DNA of 40,561 bases from Nocardioides sp. GTDB taxonomy: Bacteria > Actinomycetota > Actinomycetes > Propionibacteriales > Nocardioidaceae. Below the pieces are notes generated by a model. That model had not been told where the DNA came from, did not search any database, and saw only the letters and a program-made list of their open reading frames with translations. The DNA lies in NCBI GenBank assembly GCA_017354415.1, contig JAFMQY010000011.1, positions 1 through 40,561 of the forward strand. The letters are read 5' to 3'. The position numbers were made by a program, and so were the translations under genes. Positions 1-9,105 of this stretch are shown in pieces (the stretch's first letter is position 1; every line of letters starts with the position of its first letter).

Positions 1-694
1 CGACGCCCTCGATGATCTGGGCCGTGTCGAGGCCGTGCGTGGCCGCATAGGTGTCGAGTTCGTTGAAGTACGCAACGCGCAGCGCGAGGTAGGTGTTGGC
101 GAACAACTTGATCGCCTCTGCCTCGGTCGGGTCGGTCAGCAGGACAGGGACGTCCTTGTCGATCGCGCCCTCGAGCATGAGGTCGGCGAAGAGCTGCCCG
201 CGCTCGGTGCGGTCGCCGACGACGATGCGTGACGGGTGCAGGTTGTCGTACAGCGCGCGGCTCTCGCGTAAGAACTCGGGTGAGAATACGATCGAGGCGC
301 CGTCGTGCTCCTTGAGCATTCGGGCGGTGAAGCCCACGGGCACGGTGGACTTGATGACGACTGTCGCCGTGGGGTTGGCTATGAGCACACGATCGATCAC
401 GCGCTCGACGGACAATGTATCGAAGAATTGGGTCGTCTCGTCGTAGTTCGTGGGCGTGGCCACGACCACCAGCTCGGTGTCGGCGTACGCGGAGTCGTCG
501 GTCGTGGCGGTCAGGGAGAGCGGCACGCGGCGCAGGTAGTCCTCGAGCTCGGCGTCGATGATCGGCGAAAGCCGTCGGTTGATGAGATCGACCTTGTGCG
601 CGTCGATGTCCAGGGCCACGACGTCGTGATGCTGCGCGAGCACGACGGCGTTGGAGAGACCGACATACCCGGTGCCGGCCACGACGATGTTCAT
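1..694 (-). CDS. ugd: UDP-glucose 6-dehydrogenase (nucleotide-sugar dehydrogenase), partial: N-terminal part, runs off the left edge
   Basis: Reverse-strand translation from ATG at 694 begins [31 protein letters not shown] (Rossmann GxGYVG) and contains STVPVGFT and FSPEFLRE motifs typical of the UDPGDH family. Absent from the ORF track because it is open at the edge. Confidence 0.9.
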   Translation of the reverse strand, partial: MNIVVAGTGYVGLSNAVVLAQHHDVVALDIDAHKVDLINRRLSPIIDAELEDYLRRVPLSLTATTDDSAYADTELVVVATPTNYDETTQFFDTLSVERVIDRVLIANPTATVVIKSTVPVGFTARMLKEHDGASIVFSPEFLRESRALYDNLHPSRIVVGDRTERGQLFADLMLEGAIDKDVPVLLTDPTEAEAIKLFANTYLALRVAYFNELDTYAATHGLDTAQIIEGV

Positions 695-1285
695 GGGCTC
701 GCCTCACCGAGCACCGGCGTCGACCTCGATCCTGTTGCGAGCTCCCCAGCCCGAGCCGGATCTGAAACCTGCGATGTCATGGCCGACGTGGCACCCGTCT
801 CCCGAAAGAACGCTTGCAGACACGATGGGTGAAACCACGGTAGCCCATGTCGGCAACCTTCATGCTGTGGAACCCGGATCGCAACCGGTCGGATCGAACG
901 CCAACAAAGCGCAAGGCAGACCCGTTGGGTGGTTCTGCCACCGCCGATCACCGATTCCGGGTTGTCGTGGGATCGCGCGGGGACGGCTCGATCGCCGTCT
1001 CGCCGATCGGAGCAGGCCTTGGCGCACGGGACCGGGCACAACTGCGGCCCGCTGATCGGGGGCCTTCGAGTCGGTCCCCGACGTGCGGGTTCTGGCCCGA
1101 AAGCCCTCCGCATTCGGGATCCGCTAGCCCCGCCGGCGGGGGTCGCCTCGGTGCGTGGTGTCAACGCCATGGTGACGGTACGCGCCATCCGTTCGGGCGA
1201 CGTCCGAGATCGTCGAGGGCCCACGTCGAACTCGCGCGACGTCAAGTTCAGCATCCGGCCTGGTCCAGGTGGGGTTCCGGTGCCC

Positions 1286-2161
1286 TCAGACGACCATGAC
1301 TCCGCCCTGCGCGGTGAGCACCCCGGTCATCAGGAGGACCACCACGACGATGGCGAGCACGACCCGGTAGACCACGAAGACGAGATAGGAGTGCGTGGAG
1401 ATGAACTTGAGCAAGCCCATGATGACGACGTACCCGACGACGAACGCGATCGCCGTGGCCAACAGGGTCTCGAACCCGCTGGGTGCCCCGGGCGGAGGAT
1501 TGTCCCCCAGCGACCGAAAGAGCTGGAAGAACCCGGAGCCCATGACGGCCGGGATGGCCAGCAGGAACGCGTATTCCGCAGCCGCCTTTCGGGTGAAGCC
1601 CATGAGGAGGCCGGCGGTGATGGTGCCCCCGGAGCGGGACACGCCCGGGATCAGTGCCATCGACTGCGCGAGGCCGAAGGTCAGGGCCCGCCGCGGTGTG
1701 AGCGCGTCGAGGGTGCGCTGATGCGCGCCGGTCTTGTCGGCCCAGCCCAGCAGCAGGCCGAAGACGGCGAGCATGGTCGCGGTGATCCACAGGTTACGCA
1801 GCGAGCTCTCGATCCAGTCCCGCAGCAGCAGGCCTAGGACCACGATCGGGATCGAGCCCAGCGCGATGTACCAGGCCATGCGTGCGTTCTCGCGGTGGGC
1901 GCCGAACCGGGCCGCGAGGCCGCTGCCGTCGTCGCCGCGCAGGGCCTTCCACCAGTCGACCACGATGTCCCGGATGGTGCGCCGGAAGTACAGGACGACG
2001 GCGGCCTCGGTGCCGATCTGCGTGATCGCCGTGAAGGCGGCACCTGGGTCCGAGGAGCCGATGAGTTCACCGACGATGCGCAAGTGAGCGCTCGACGAGA
2101 TTGGGAGGAACTCGGTGAGGGCCTGTACCACGCCGAGCACCATCGCTTCCCATGCTCTCAC
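1286..2161 (-). CDS. uppP: Undecaprenyl-diphosphatase (UppP/BacA family)
   Basis: VQALTEFLPISSSAHL and IPGVSRSGGTITAGLLMGF motifs; multiple TM segments; GTG start. Confidence 0.95.
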   Translation of the reverse strand: MRAWEAMVLGVVQALTEFLPISSSAHLRIVGELIGSSDPGAAFTAITQIGTEAAVVLYFRRTIRDIVVDWWKALRGDDGSGLAARFGAHRENARMAWYIALGSIPIVVLGLLLRDWIESSLRNLWITATMLAVFGLLLGWADKTGAHQRTLDALTPRRALTFGLAQSMALIPGVSRSGGTITAGLLMGFTRKAAAEYAFLLAIPAVMGSGFFQLFRSLGDNPPPGAPSGFETLLATAIAFVVGYVVIMGLLKFISTHSYLVFVVYRVVLAIVVVVLLMTGVLTAQGGVMVV

Positions 2162-2682
2162 GCGGTCCGACCTTATCTCCTGCGCCTCGAGAACGGATCA
2201 AGAACCGCGTCCGCGAGGGCCCGTTGAGCAAGTGTTGGGCCCACCGCCAAGATCGCAGGGAAGGTCGCTACGAGCACCGAGGCGGTCAAGATGCACGCCG
2301 AGGAGGGCTCGGGCCGGCGGTCGTGCGAATTCCCAGTCTGGTCGACGGCCTCATTGACCTCGGTCACCGGTGGCCTGCGGTGCCATTGTCGTCGTCTCCA
2401 CCTCGTCGCAGAGCGAACGTCATGAGCCTCAGCTGGCGCGTTGCGTGTCCATTACGTCGACCTGGTCGCGGGCGACGACAGATGGCCGGGAACCAGGAAG
2501 CTCAGGCCGACCGGCCTGATCCCGGCGATGGCGTTCGCCGCGTCCGCGGGGATGCGGAGCGCAGGCCGATGCTTGCCGATGCCCAACTGCTTCGCTTCGT
2601 GACGTCTTGCGACAAACCGGCGGCTTGCGGCTCGGTGAGCACATGTAACGTGAGTCACGGCGAGGGCCCGGTAGGGGGTTCT

Positions 2683-3618
2683 ATGAGCAAGGCTGCGCGC
2701 TACGTCAAGGACGTCGTCTTCGCGCCCGGGCTCAAGGACTGGGTATTGCGCATCGCCAAGGGGGCAGTCATCGCGCTTGGATTCATCCTGCCTGGTGTAT
2801 CGGGTGGTGTCCTCGCCGCGATCCTCGGCCTGTATGAGCCGATGCTGCGGTTCCTCGCTCATTTGCGCCGCGACTTCGTGAAGAACGCGGTGTTCTTCCT
2901 GCCCGTCGGCGTGGGCGGGATCCTCGGCCTCGTGCTACTGAGCCGGCCGCTCGACTACGCACTCGAGCATTGGCCGGTTGTCGTGCTGTGGGGCTTCGCC
3001 GGCGCGATCCTCGGCTCGGTGCCCGCCCTGTTGCGCGAATCGACGTCGCAGACCAGACGTGATCGCATCGACCGGCTGTGGCTCACTGGCACGTTCACGG
3101 TCGGACTGGTAGTGCTCTACCTCCTGCCCACGTTCGCTGGTACGGTCCCCGGCACCTTTCCTGGCTTCGTGCTGGCGGGCTCGCTGATTGCGCTCGGCGT
3201 CCTGGTGCCAGGGCTGAGCCCGTCGAACCTGCTGATCATCCTCGGCCTGCTGCAGCCGATGCTGTCTGGGTTCAGCGACTTCGACGTTCCTGGGGTGTTC
3301 CTGCCGATCGCTCTGGGTGGCATCGCCACGCTCCTCATCTTCGCCAAGTTCATGGAACGCATGATCGACCACCACCACTCGCGCACGTACCACTTCGTCA
3401 TCGGCCTGGTGCTCGCCTCAACCGTGCTCATCGTGGTACCCACGCGAAGCAGCGAAACCATTGACTACACGGACGCGACGGCCTCGACGGCGGTCCTGGC
3501 TGCTCTGCTTTTCGCGGCCGGCCTCGCCCTTGGCTTGTGGATGGGGAGTCTCGAGGAGAGGTACAAGACCGGCGCGGTCATCGACCGGACCGCCCACGAG
3601 ATCGCGACCGGTCACTGA
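2683..3618 (+). CDS. DUF368 family membrane protein (PopT-type undecaprenyl-phosphate translocase candidate)
   Basis: MSKAARYVKDVVFAPGLKDWVLRIAKGAVIALGFILPGVSGGVLAAILGLYE... with a second LGVLVPGLSPSNLLIILGLLQPML repeat, as in DUF368. ATG at 2683 preferred over the long upstream extension of the ORF call. Confidence 0.88.
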   Translation: MSKAARYVKDVVFAPGLKDWVLRIAKGAVIALGFILPGVSGGVLAAILGLYEPMLRFLAHLRRDFVKNAVFFLPVGVGGILGLVLLSRPLDYALEHWPVVVLWGFAGAILGSVPALLRESTSQTRRDRIDRLWLTGTFTVGLVVLYLLPTFAGTVPGTFPGFVLAGSLIALGVLVPGLSPSNLLIILGLLQPMLSGFSDFDVPGVFLPIALGGIATLLIFAKFMERMIDHHHSRTYHFVIGLVLASTVLIVVPTRSSETIDYTDATASTAVLAALLFAAGLALGLWMGSLEERYKTGAVIDRTAHEIATGH

Positions 3619-3654
3619 GCCAAGCTACGAACATTCGTAGAGGTTGGTCATGAG

Positions 3655-4480
3655 GTGGTGTTCTTTGGGGCCAGTGCGAGTACGCCGTCGCGGACCCCCT
3701 CCATGTTCTCGACGTCCTTGTCCTCGGCGTTAAGCCGCACGTGTGGCTCTGTGCTGGAGGGTGTGCCGGCCATCCCGTTGCCCGCGTCGGCTACCATCTT
3801 CAACCTTCGGCCGGCCACCGGCGCGACGGCGAGCAGGTGGGCGGGCGTAGGCCTCCAGCACATCGGTCTCCTCGATCTTCCCCGTCGCCGTCACCAGCGC
3901 GAACTCCACTTCGCGGATCTGGGCCAGGCCGCTGTCCTCGCCGATCGGGTCGCCTCGGCCCGGCACAACTTGATGCCGTAGTAGCCGGCCGGGTTGTGGC
4001 TGGCGGTGAATATCGCCCCGGCATCCTGAGATTGTCGGAGGCGAAGGAGAGCCGGTCGGTCGACGCCAGGCCGATCATCACCACATCCAGGCACCCGTCG
4101 GTGACACCCCGCGCGAACGCACCAGCCAGCTCCAGTGAGCTCGGCCGCATGTCCTGGCCGACCATTACCCGCGGGCCGTCGACTGCCTTGGCGAAGTCCG
4201 CACCGTCGAGTCGTGCGGCGACGGCGCGGTCGATCTCCGAGGCGCAATCGCTGCCGTCGGCGTCGAACCTGACGACGATATCGCCCGTCACCTGCTCGAA
4301 GCCGACCGCCATCGCGTTGCCCTTGCCCTTGCCCTTGCGGGTCTGCTGGAAGACCCGGATGTCGGGCAGGATTCGGCGAGCCGTCTCGACGTGTCCTCTG
4401 AACTGTGAGGAACGCTGGACACCCGTGGTGTCCACGATGGTGTTCGCGCTGCGGGTTCGGGTCGCGACCGGGTGGTCGAG
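3655..4480 (-). pseudogene. Chimeric relic: GT2 (polyprenyl-phosphate mannosyltransferase-like) fragment fused in frame to a phosphomannomutase (ManB) fragment; frameshifted, with a large internal deletion
   Basis: Minus-frame ARRILPDIRVFQQTRKGKGKGNAMAVGFEQVTGDIVVRFDADGSD...DGADFAKA (GT2) continues directly into VDGPRVMVGQDMRPSSLELAGAFARGVTDGCLDVVMIGLASTDRLSFASDNLRMPG (ManB). It then changes frame to AIFTASHNPAGYYGIKLCRAEA and again to RLKMVADAGNGMAG, which joins TEPHVRLNAEDKDVENMEGVRDGVLAL (ManB C-terminus), skipping the middle of the enzyme. Confidence 0.85.
4317..4340. repeat. 6-bp tandem repeat (TTGCCC)x3 + TTGCGG inside the GT2 relic
   Basis: ttgcccttgcccttgcccttgcgg; encodes an extra KG unit (RKGKGKGNA) on the minus strand. 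Confidence 0.9.
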
Positions 4481-4523
4481 CCCTGGGCTGCGTCTATCCC
4501 GGTGGCCGAGCCAAATCGGCGCG

Positions 4524-4928
4524 TCAGCCGACCCGACCTCGGTCCTCGCGCAGATGCCGGCCCTCGAGGGACGCCAGCTGCGCCACGTGGCCACCGTCCA
4601 TGGTGAATCGCTCGATCGCGTGCCGGGCTGCGAGCGCCGACAGTTGCGAGGCGTGCCGCACCTCCAGCCACGTGTGCTCCGCGGCGTGCCGGGTACCCAA
4701 CCTCGCTTTCTGGCCAGGCGACGCCGTCATCGCCTTCTCGTGCTCGGCGGCGTGCCTGTCAGCCAGCGCCGCATGCTCGGCCTCGTGCCGGTTGTAGAGC
4801 TGTTCATGCTGGGCAAGGTGTTCCCGAGAAACCCGCACATGGTCATCAACATGCCGATGCTCGAGGTCCGCGTGCTCAGTCACGTGACGCTGCCCGACCG
4901 AGCCGGGGAAGGTGTTCTGCTGACTCAT
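4524..4928 (-). CDS. Small His-rich protein made of eleven contiguous 11-residue (hendecad) repeats; unknown function
   Basis: ATG at 4928 preceded by GGAAGGGGTCAGG. The 134 aa equal 13 aa (MSQQNTFPGSVGQ) plus 11 x 11 aa: RHVTEHADLEH RHVDDHVRVSR EHLAQHEQLYN RHEAEHAALAD RHAAEHEKAMT ASPGQKARLGT RHAAEHTWLEV RHASQLSALAA RHAIERFTMDG GHVAQLASLEG RHLREDRGRVG. Confidence 0.75.
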   Translation of the reverse strand: MSQQNTFPGSVGQRHVTEHADLEHRHVDDHVRVSREHLAQHEQLYNRHEAEHAALADRHAAEHEKAMTASPGQKARLGTRHAAEHTWLEVRHASQLSALAARHAIERFTMDGGHVAQLASLEGRHLREDRGRVG

Positions 4929-5029
4929 CCTGACCCCTTCCGTGGGTGCGAGCGCTTTCACGCTACTCCCGATGGAGCGACCGCGAAACCCACGGTCACT
5001 CGCCTGGGTCAACGACAGCGGCCGCACGG

Positions 5030-5440
5030 GAGTCGCTGTTTCCCGCTCTCGAACGGGTACATCGGTCTTCTCGGTACGCACGAGGAAGGCGAACCGGGAT
5101 ACCGACCCGCGACGCTCCTACAACGGATTCCACGAGACATGGCCGATCGTCTATTTGGAAGGGCGCCTACGGCCTGGCGACCACTGGACAGACCGTGGTT
5201 ACGGTCCCGGACGGAACCAGCCTCCGGCTCCTCGTCGACGATGAGGCGGTGAGCATGACCAGCGCTGAGGTCTGCGTGTACGTGCGGATGTTGAACATGG
5301 CAGACGGAACGTTGAGCCGTAGGGCCGCTCTTCAGTTGTCGGAGGCTGCGAATCAGGATCGACTCGCCCCGCTTCGTTTCGTTTATGCATCGGCACCTGG
5401 CATGCATCCGCTACGACCCGACCATCCTGCACGTGACAAA
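5030..5440 (+). pseudogene. Relic of GH65-family glycoside phosphorylase/hydrolase (kojibiose/trehalose/maltose phosphorylase-like) N-terminal domain, multiply frameshifted
   Basis: Collinear family-like segments in successive frames: FPLSNGYIGLLGTHEEGEPGYRPATLLQ / NGFHETWPIVYLEG / AYGLATTGQTVVTVPDGTSLRLLVDDEAVSMTSAEV...LNMADGTLSR / IRIDSPRFVSFMHRHLACIRYDPTILHV. Confidence 0.85.
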
Positions 5441-5648
5441 GGGCCAGACCGAGGGGGCCTCGCCGCATGACGGCCCGGGTGCGGCGCAGTTCCACTTCAA
5501 CGCCGACATCGCCTACGGTCCTGGGCCGACTCCGACCGAAGCCGTCGGCATCAACGGCTCCAGCACCGCCCACACCTCGTCACTGCTCTCGGAACAAGCC
5601 ATCCAACGATCTGACACCACCGACCACTCAGATCACTTGCAACACGGC

Positions 5649-6146
5649 CTAGGGGGCGGACGGGTTCTCCTTGAACCGTGCGAAGCAGGCTTCGACCTCG
5701 CTCTCGGCCTCGGTCCGGCCCACCCAGTAGGTGGCCCCGACCGACATGCCGGGCTCGATCGACTTGTACTCCTCGAGGAAGTGCTGGATCTGCAGTCGGT
5801 CGAACTTCGAGACGTGGTGAATGTCGCGCAGGTGCTCCAGGCGCGGGTCGTGAGTGGGCACGCATAACACCTTGGGATCGCTGCCGACCTCGTCGGTCAT
5901 CTGGAACATCCCGATCGCGCGGCAGGCGATGAGGCAGCCAGGGAACGTCGGCTCCCGCAGGAGCACCATGGCGTCGAGTGGGCCACCGTCCTGGCCGCGC
6001 GTGTTCTCGATGTACCCATAGTCGGCGGGGTACGCCGTTGACGTATACAGCAATCGGTCGAGGCGGATCCGGCCGGTCTGTTGGTCGACCTCGTACTTGT
6101 TGCGCCCTCCCTTTGGGACCTCGACCAGCACGTCGAACTCAAGCAC
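5649..6146 (-). CDS. ppa: Inorganic pyrophosphatase
   Basis: MLEFDVLVEVPKGGRNKYEVDQQTGRIRLDRLLYTSTAYPADYGYIENTRGQDGGPLDAMVLL; family I PPase signature. Confidence 0.97.
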   Translation of the reverse strand: MLEFDVLVEVPKGGRNKYEVDQQTGRIRLDRLLYTSTAYPADYGYIENTRGQDGGPLDAMVLLREPTFPGCLIACRAIGMFQMTDEVGSDPKVLCVPTHDPRLEHLRDIHHVSKFDRLQIQHFLEEYKSIEPGMSVGATYWVGRTEAESEVEACFARFKENPSAP

Positions 6147-6389
6147 CTATTCCCTCCGCCTCGTCATTGAGTCTGGGCGCGGTCCGGCATGCACACCAGT
6201 CTCCCGCAGCATGTGGCCACGTGCGAAGCCTCGCTGTTCTGGGGGGCTCGACCGACCGGTCCTAAGGTCGATGCGGAGGTAGCGTCGCCCTTGTGACACC
6301 TCCCGGCGTGTCCGGAGACTCGGTTTCGTGAGTCACCCGACGGTTGTGGGTGTGCTGATGTGACTGTGTGCACTCCTCGGCCCGGATAG

Positions 6390-7290
6390 CACCGTGCGGG
6401 TCGCCACGGTGTTGGAGCACTCCTCCGCGTTGCCCGACCTGGCACCGATCGAACCGATCTCCGCGCCACCGCCCATCTCGGTGGTGGTCTGCACCCACGA
6501 GCGACCGGCGCTGCTGCGGGAATCGCTCGTCCGGCTGCGTGCCTGCCCAGGACTACCCGAACTTTGAGGTCATCGTCGTGGACAACGCGCCGGTCAGCTC
6601 GGGGACCGCCGACGTCGCCGTCGAGCTCGCAGTTCGCGCCATCGTCGAGCCGGGCCCCGGCACTCCGTCCAGGCGTACTTCGACGCCCTTGTGACTTGGT
6701 CGAAGAACACCTTGAGTCAGGTGTACCAGCTCGACGACCCGCGAGCCGACCTGCCGATTTCCCCGTCTCGTTCGGTCAAATTCATACAGGGGCTAACTGC
6801 GTGGTGCGGTCTTGAGTGGTCCGCGAGCTCGGTAACCATGATGTAGCCCTCGGCCCGGGCACCCGCACGCACGGCGGCGAGGAACTGGTCATATTCATCC
6901 GTGAGCTCCTCGCCGGACACACGCTCGTCGTCCAACCGTCGCCGATCATCTGGCACCGCCACCGCGATGACATCGGCGCCCTGCGCAAAAACAGGCGATT
7001 GGCTACGGGCGGGGCGTGGATGCGTTGCTGACGAAGCTGTGACTGCGCCCGCGCACTCTCGGCATGTGGTTGGCCCGAGATCCCCGGGCCGCCATCGCTG
7101 CTCAACGTCACGGTCGGTTCCACGGAGGAGGCCGACATGGAGTCCAGGAACGCAGACAAGGCGCCATCGGGCGCACGGACCGCACCCGGAGGCCGAAGCA
7201 CGACGGGCCTTGCGACTGGAGTTGACGCAGATGCTTACAGGGCCGCCCGCCTACGTCGCCGAGCGCTGGCACAGCTGGCGCAGCCCATAA
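6390..7290 (+). pseudogene. Relic of a family 2 glycosyltransferase, frameshifted
   Basis: PPPISVVVCTHERPALLRESLVRLR, then frameshift to AQDYPNFEVIVVDNAPVSSGTADVAVEL, then FGQIHTGANCVV, HDVALGPGTRTHGGEELVIFIRELLAGHTLVVQPSPIIWHRHRDDIGALRK, and possibly LRLELTQMLTGPPAYVAERWHSWR: collinear GT2 pieces in different frames. Confidence 0.8.
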
Positions 7291-7875
7291 GGAACGCGCG
7301 TCGCGTCCCGGCCTTTCAGGGTGGCGCCTGGGAAGGACTTGGGCCGAGAAGGCAGTCTCGCCGAGCGCTTTGGCGTCCGACCTACGTCGCACCCGGGACG
7401 GAGGTGACTGTCGGACAGACGGTGTCGGCGGTTTCGATCGAGGCCACCGACCGCACCGGAGAAGCGGACGAGGGCTGTGTACTCAGCCACTCGTGAGCGG
7501 CCGAGACGACTTCTCCACGGAGCCCGACACTGTGCGGCGCAGCCTGATGCATGACACGGTCGGGCGCGAGGGACGACATCGAAGGCGAGGGTGGCGATCA
7601 TCGGGGCTTACCTGGCGGCAAACGCCGAGCGTTCACCGATGAACTCGCCGCCTACTCCGTCGACCACCTCGAACGACCGACGCGCAGCGAGGGTGAGCTC
7701 GAGGTCATTCGCTCGCGTCGGCGAGCTTCTCGCCTGCTCAGCGGGCCGCGCGTGTGCTGCTCTCGAGGGTCAGGAGCGCTCCTCGGATACTTAGATCTCT
7801 GAGACCGAGACCGCGACGTGACAACCACATCTCCGGCGTCGATCGCCGGATACGATCGACCACGGACGGTGATAC

Positions 7876-8337
7876 ATGCTCATCACGAATCACGTCGTCG
7901 GCGGCGCCATCATCGGATCGCTGTCGTCGTCGAAGCGCACAGCGTTCGCTGTCGGCATCGTCTCGCACTTCGCTCTGGACGCAATCCCGCACATGGGTGT
8001 CCGCGACCGGACGCATTTTCTGACCCTGGCTGTCATCGACGGTCTGATCGGCGCTGCCGCCATGGCCGCGATCGCGAAGATAGCGCCGACGGACAAGCGT
8101 GGTCGTGTGGTCGCCGGCATGCTCGGAGCGTGCCTTCCTGATGCGGACAAGCCGAGCCGGGAGTTCTTCGGTGGCTCGCCGTACCCGAAGTGGCTAGACC
8201 GGGCACACGACGCGATCCAGACCGAGAGCCCGGACAAGCTCGGCCAGGAGGTGCTCCTGGCAGTGTTGGGCGGGGTGGTCCTGGTCGGCACGTTCCTTCG
8301 TCGCGACCATAGCCGCCGAGGCGAAGGTCGTCGATGA
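7876..8337 (+). CDS. Hypothetical membrane protein; 3' end reads into the antisense of the integrase relic
   Basis: MLITNHVVGGAIIGSLSSSKRTAFAVGIVSHFALDAIPHMGVRDRTHFLTLAVIDGLIGAAAMAAIAKIAP...; HFALDxxPH motif, hydrophobic segments, GGA upstream of ATG. Confidence 0.6.
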   Translation: MLITNHVVGGAIIGSLSSSKRTAFAVGIVSHFALDAIPHMGVRDRTHFLTLAVIDGLIGAAAMAAIAKIAPTDKRGRVVAGMLGACLPDADKPSREFFGGSPYPKWLDRAHDAIQTESPDKLGQEVLLAVLGGVVLVGTFLRRDHSRRGEGRR

Positions 8338-8755
8338 TTCCGGTGAGCTGGCAACATAGGCGCCGGTCCAGCTGGATCGAGCCGATCAGCGGGTCGACGT
8401 AGTTCTTGGTCAGTCCGGCGTAGAGGACTTTGGTCGAGCGAGCCCGTTCGCTGGCCAGCAGGTAGGTCGATCGCCACTCGCCCAGCCAGTCGCCGAGCGT
8501 CCGGGACGCGTCGCGAACCGAGGCACCGGCGTCGAGCCGATCGCGGGCGGCCTTCGCCTTGGCGTTCGCGTCGGTCTGGGTCCTTCTGTAGACGTAATGC
8601 CGACGTGTGACGCCGACGCTGTCCTCGTAGCTGACCGAGACGCAGTAGCGCCCGTCGGGTCGTTTGCGCATGCGCGTAGGCCATGGCAGGTACCTCCTCG
8701 GTTTCGAGGTACGACGCTGGGTGCCAAGCAGCCGCTGGTTCACGCGGTCAGCCAT
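8320..8755 (-). pseudogene. Truncated tyrosine recombinase/phage integrase (N-terminal and SAM-like core-binding part only)
   Basis: MADRVNQRLLGTQRR...RMRKRPDGRYCVSVSYEDSVGVTRRHYVYRRTQTDANAKAKAARDRLDAGASVRDASRTLGDWLGEWRSTYLLASERARSTKVLYAGLTKNYVDPLIGSIQLDRRL; no catalytic R-H-R-Y domain follows. Confidence 0.7.
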
Positions 8756-8832
8756 GCGGTCAGAGCCTCCGAAATGTCGAGAGACCGCCTCCCACCGATG
8801 TGGAAAACAGCCCTTGACCTGCGAAAACTCGG

Positions 8833-8906
<74 letters not shown>

Positions 8907-9105
8907 ATGCCCGCAGCGAGGGCCGCGGAGCGTGTGCAGGCTACCGCAGGGCCGTGGTCCGTCCGGAATCGGGCCGCGCGACCGGGCGCCGCTCAGGAAG
9001 TTCTTCAGGTTTCGCTATCGGCGTCCCAGCGGCCTCACAGGTTCTTCAGAGGAACGAGCGGCTGGATTGGACTGATCCCGCGCTGACACGGACCATGGAG
9101 GAACT

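Noticed and set aside
691-1254. ORF of 187 aa (minus) and overlapping ORFs on plus between ugd and uppP
   Set aside because: Arg/Pro-rich translations with no recognisable domain, typical of spurious ORFs in high-GC DNA; left as intergenic.
2152-2682. N-terminal extension of the DUF368 ORF
   Set aside because: Low-complexity Arg-rich translation; the membrane protein begins naturally at ATG 2683.
5441-5640. Continuation of the GH65 relic or a small gene before ppa
   Set aside because: Similarity to GH65 motifs ends near 5440; the remaining short ORF (HFNADIAYGPGPTPTEAVG...) gave no recognisable family.
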